Assembly (NCBI GenBank): GCA_965656085.1
Contig: CBFHJA010000020.1
Coordinates: 13,717 to 77,716, forward strand
Source of the DNA: Aliishimia sp965656085
GTDB lineage: Bacteria > Pseudomonadota > Alphaproteobacteria > Rhodobacterales > Rhodobacteraceae
Length of the DNA: 64,000 nucleotides
Direction: 5' to 3'
Below, one piece after another: positions 60,201 through 63,200 of this stretch. Under the pieces are notes generated by a model. It was not told the origin of the DNA, ran no database searches, and saw nothing but the letters and a program-made list of their open reading frames with translations. The first letter of the stretch is position 1, and each line of letters opens with the position of its first letter. The position numbers and the translations under genes were made by a program.

Positions 60201-63200
60201 CGATGCGTTGCAGGACGGGTTTGACGGGTTCCTAAGCAATTCCGGTAACCCGAACGATCCGCTGGGCTTCGATGCCGAGGGCACTCTGGAGATCCTGACC
60301 GAATTGGATGCGGCCTTTGCGGCGGATGCGGAGGCACCGCTCACCACGCTGGACCGCCTCGTGGCAGAGCGGGACACTCTGATCACCCGTACCTCCGATC
60401 TGGCAGACAAGCTCCGCGATGCCGATCAGGCCGGGGACCGGGCCACCGCGCAGGTGGACATCCTGCTGCAAGACCTCCAGCAACAGACGCAACAAACAAC
60501 CAATCTGCAAAACGTCATCGAAAAGACCCTTCAGCGGCATGACAAGACGACGCAAGGCGTTCTTCAGAACATGCAGGGCTTTGCCGATCTGCGCGATCTG
60601 GTTGCCGGTGGTGTGAGTGATGGCGCGGGGCAGGTGCAATGGACGCCGGAGCAGGCCAAGGACATTCTCGCGACGGTCACCGACTTGCGCGCCGCCGAAA
60701 TTGAGCTTGCGACCACGGGGCTGCTTGGCGGGCTCGGTCTGGCGAAGATCTTCGGTGCGGCCGAGGCCGAGGGGGTGGATATCGGCGCGGCCAATCCGGC
60801 CGATCTTGGTGCGGAGTATGGCGCGCTCAATGCCGAGATGCGGGCGTTTCTCGACGCAAATCAGGTGCTGCTCGACGATATCGCTGCAGCCTTGAAGGAC
60901 ACATCGGCGAGCGAAGGCACCGTGACGGACTTGCTGGGCAAGATCGACCAGCACAGCACCGATCAAAGCGAGAAGCAGACGTCGATTGAAGAGAAGTCCG
61001 AGACGCTTGACGAGAACCTCGCTGAACCGATCGAAAAAATCCGCCTCAAACTCACCGAGCTTGCCGAGGGCGCGCGGCTCGGCTTCGCCCGCTATGATTT
61101 CGAGCCGGTCAAATCCGGGGCAACCGATGCGCAGGAGACACTTGACCAGCTTCTCACCGATCCCGGCAGGTGGACCGACGCGCAGCAACTCTTCGTGCTC
61201 GACGGGCTGTTCAATACCGCGATCACCGGAGACGAGGTGGTTCTCGACATTGCAGCGGTGTTCGACGCGCTGCGCCCGCTGGCCGAGGCAAACGGATTTA
61301 ACGCGCGCGCGGCCTTTGCCGAGACGATGGCGTGGGCCTACGCGCATGAGGTGGCGCACACCTTCGGTTTGCCGGATCTGTATGATTTCGAGACGAACAC
61401 GCCGGTCATTGCCCCGTCGCTCATGGGCGACCGCAACAGCTTCGAGATGCTGGAGGCCCTGAACACCATCCTGCGGCTGGCCTCCAATGCAGACACCACG
61501 ACCCTTGATGCCGTGGACCCGTTGCTGGCGTTCCTGCGGGCGGCGCAGGAGGCCGAGGTGCTGCGCGCGACCGAGCAAGGCTACGGTTTCTCGCCGGGGA
61601 CCGAGCCGCGCCTGCTCTCCAGCGGTTGGACGGTGATCGGCAATGTGGGCGAGACCGTGGACGGTCTGGCGATCAGCGAAGGCCCGGTCACGCGCACTGC
61701 GGCCACCCGCGCGCTCAACGTACCGGAGAGTGCGACCACCCTGAGCTTCGATCTGCTCACGCGGATGACGCCGACCCCCGATGGGCCGGGCGATGCGTTC
61801 GAGGTCGCGCTGCTGAACCGCTTCGACGCCCCGCTGAGCCTTGTCGAGGGGCTGGAAGCCACGGATGCCGCGCTCAACATTCAGGCGGACGGGGTGATCC
61901 GCCTCGGGCCGGGCCTGACGCTCTCCGATCCGGTCTTGCAGGACGATGGCTTCACGCTGCGCAAGGTGACAATCGATCTCGCCGCGCTCGATTTGTCGGA
62001 CGGGCTGAAGCTCTCGCTCGACTTGCTGGGGTTCGGCCAGAGCGATGCCGAGGTGCGCTTCGAGGCTCTCGAATTCGATGTTACGAGCGAGCTTAGCAAC
62101 ACCGCGCCCTTTGCCAGCAGCCAGACCGTTGTTCTCGACGAGGACGGCAGCGCGGTGATCGACCTGCGCCCGCTCGTGGGCGACGTGGATGGCGACCCGC
62201 TCAGCATCGAGATTGCCCGGGCGCCGCTACAGGGCGCGCTGGCCGAGGTGTCGACCGGGGTGTGGCGCTACACGCCGCAGGCCGAGTTCAGCGGGACCGA
62301 CAGCTTCACCTTCCGTGCCAGTGACGGAGCCCTTGTGAGCCTGCCGGGCCTCCTGCGCCTCGATGTGCGCCCGGTGAACGATGTGCCGGTGCTGGCGGCG
62401 GTCGCGGACCGGAGCCTCGATCAGGGGCAGGTGCTGCGGGTGCAACTGACTGCGACCGACGGCGATGACGACCCGCTGACCTACAGCCTTGTGTCGGCCC
62501 CCGAAGGGGTCGCGCTCAGCGCGACCGGGCTGCTGGCATGGACGGCGGCGCAGAGTGCGGGCGAGACCGGGTTCGTGGTGCGGGTGAGCGATGGTCAGGG
62601 CGGGGCTGCGCAGCAGGGCTTTACCGTCACGGTGGGCAATGTGCCGCTCGCGCTGGCGATCACGGCGGCGCAGACCGGGGTGATGCGCGAGGATTTCGCG
62701 CTGGGGCTCGCCGTGAGCGATCCCGGCGGCGATCCGGTACAGAGCTTGGCGATCGACTGGGGCGACGGGCAGACCGAGACCCCTGCGCCCGACCTGCGCG
62801 GCTTCACCCATCGCTACGATCTGCCGGGCACCTACACGGTCGTGGTCACCGCGAGCGATCAAAGCGGGGTGCAATCGGTGGCGAGCCACACGGTGGAGAT
62901 CGGAACGCCGGGGCTTGAGGTCACGAGCGTGACCGCCGCGCCGTGGGGCGTGAGCGTGCGCTTCAGCGGCGAGGTCGATCTCGATTTGCCGAACCCCTAC
63001 AATATCCTTGGCAGCGACGGCGAGCCGATCGACATCGCCCTGACGGATGCAGACGGAACCCCCGCGCGCGGCACCCTCGTGCCGGATGCCGATAACCGGG
63101 GCTTTGCCTTCCTCGCCACCGGCGCGCCGCTCGATCCGGGCAGCTATACGCTGCGCCTTGTCGGCAACGTGCAGGGCTGGCGCAATGCGTTCGACGTGCT

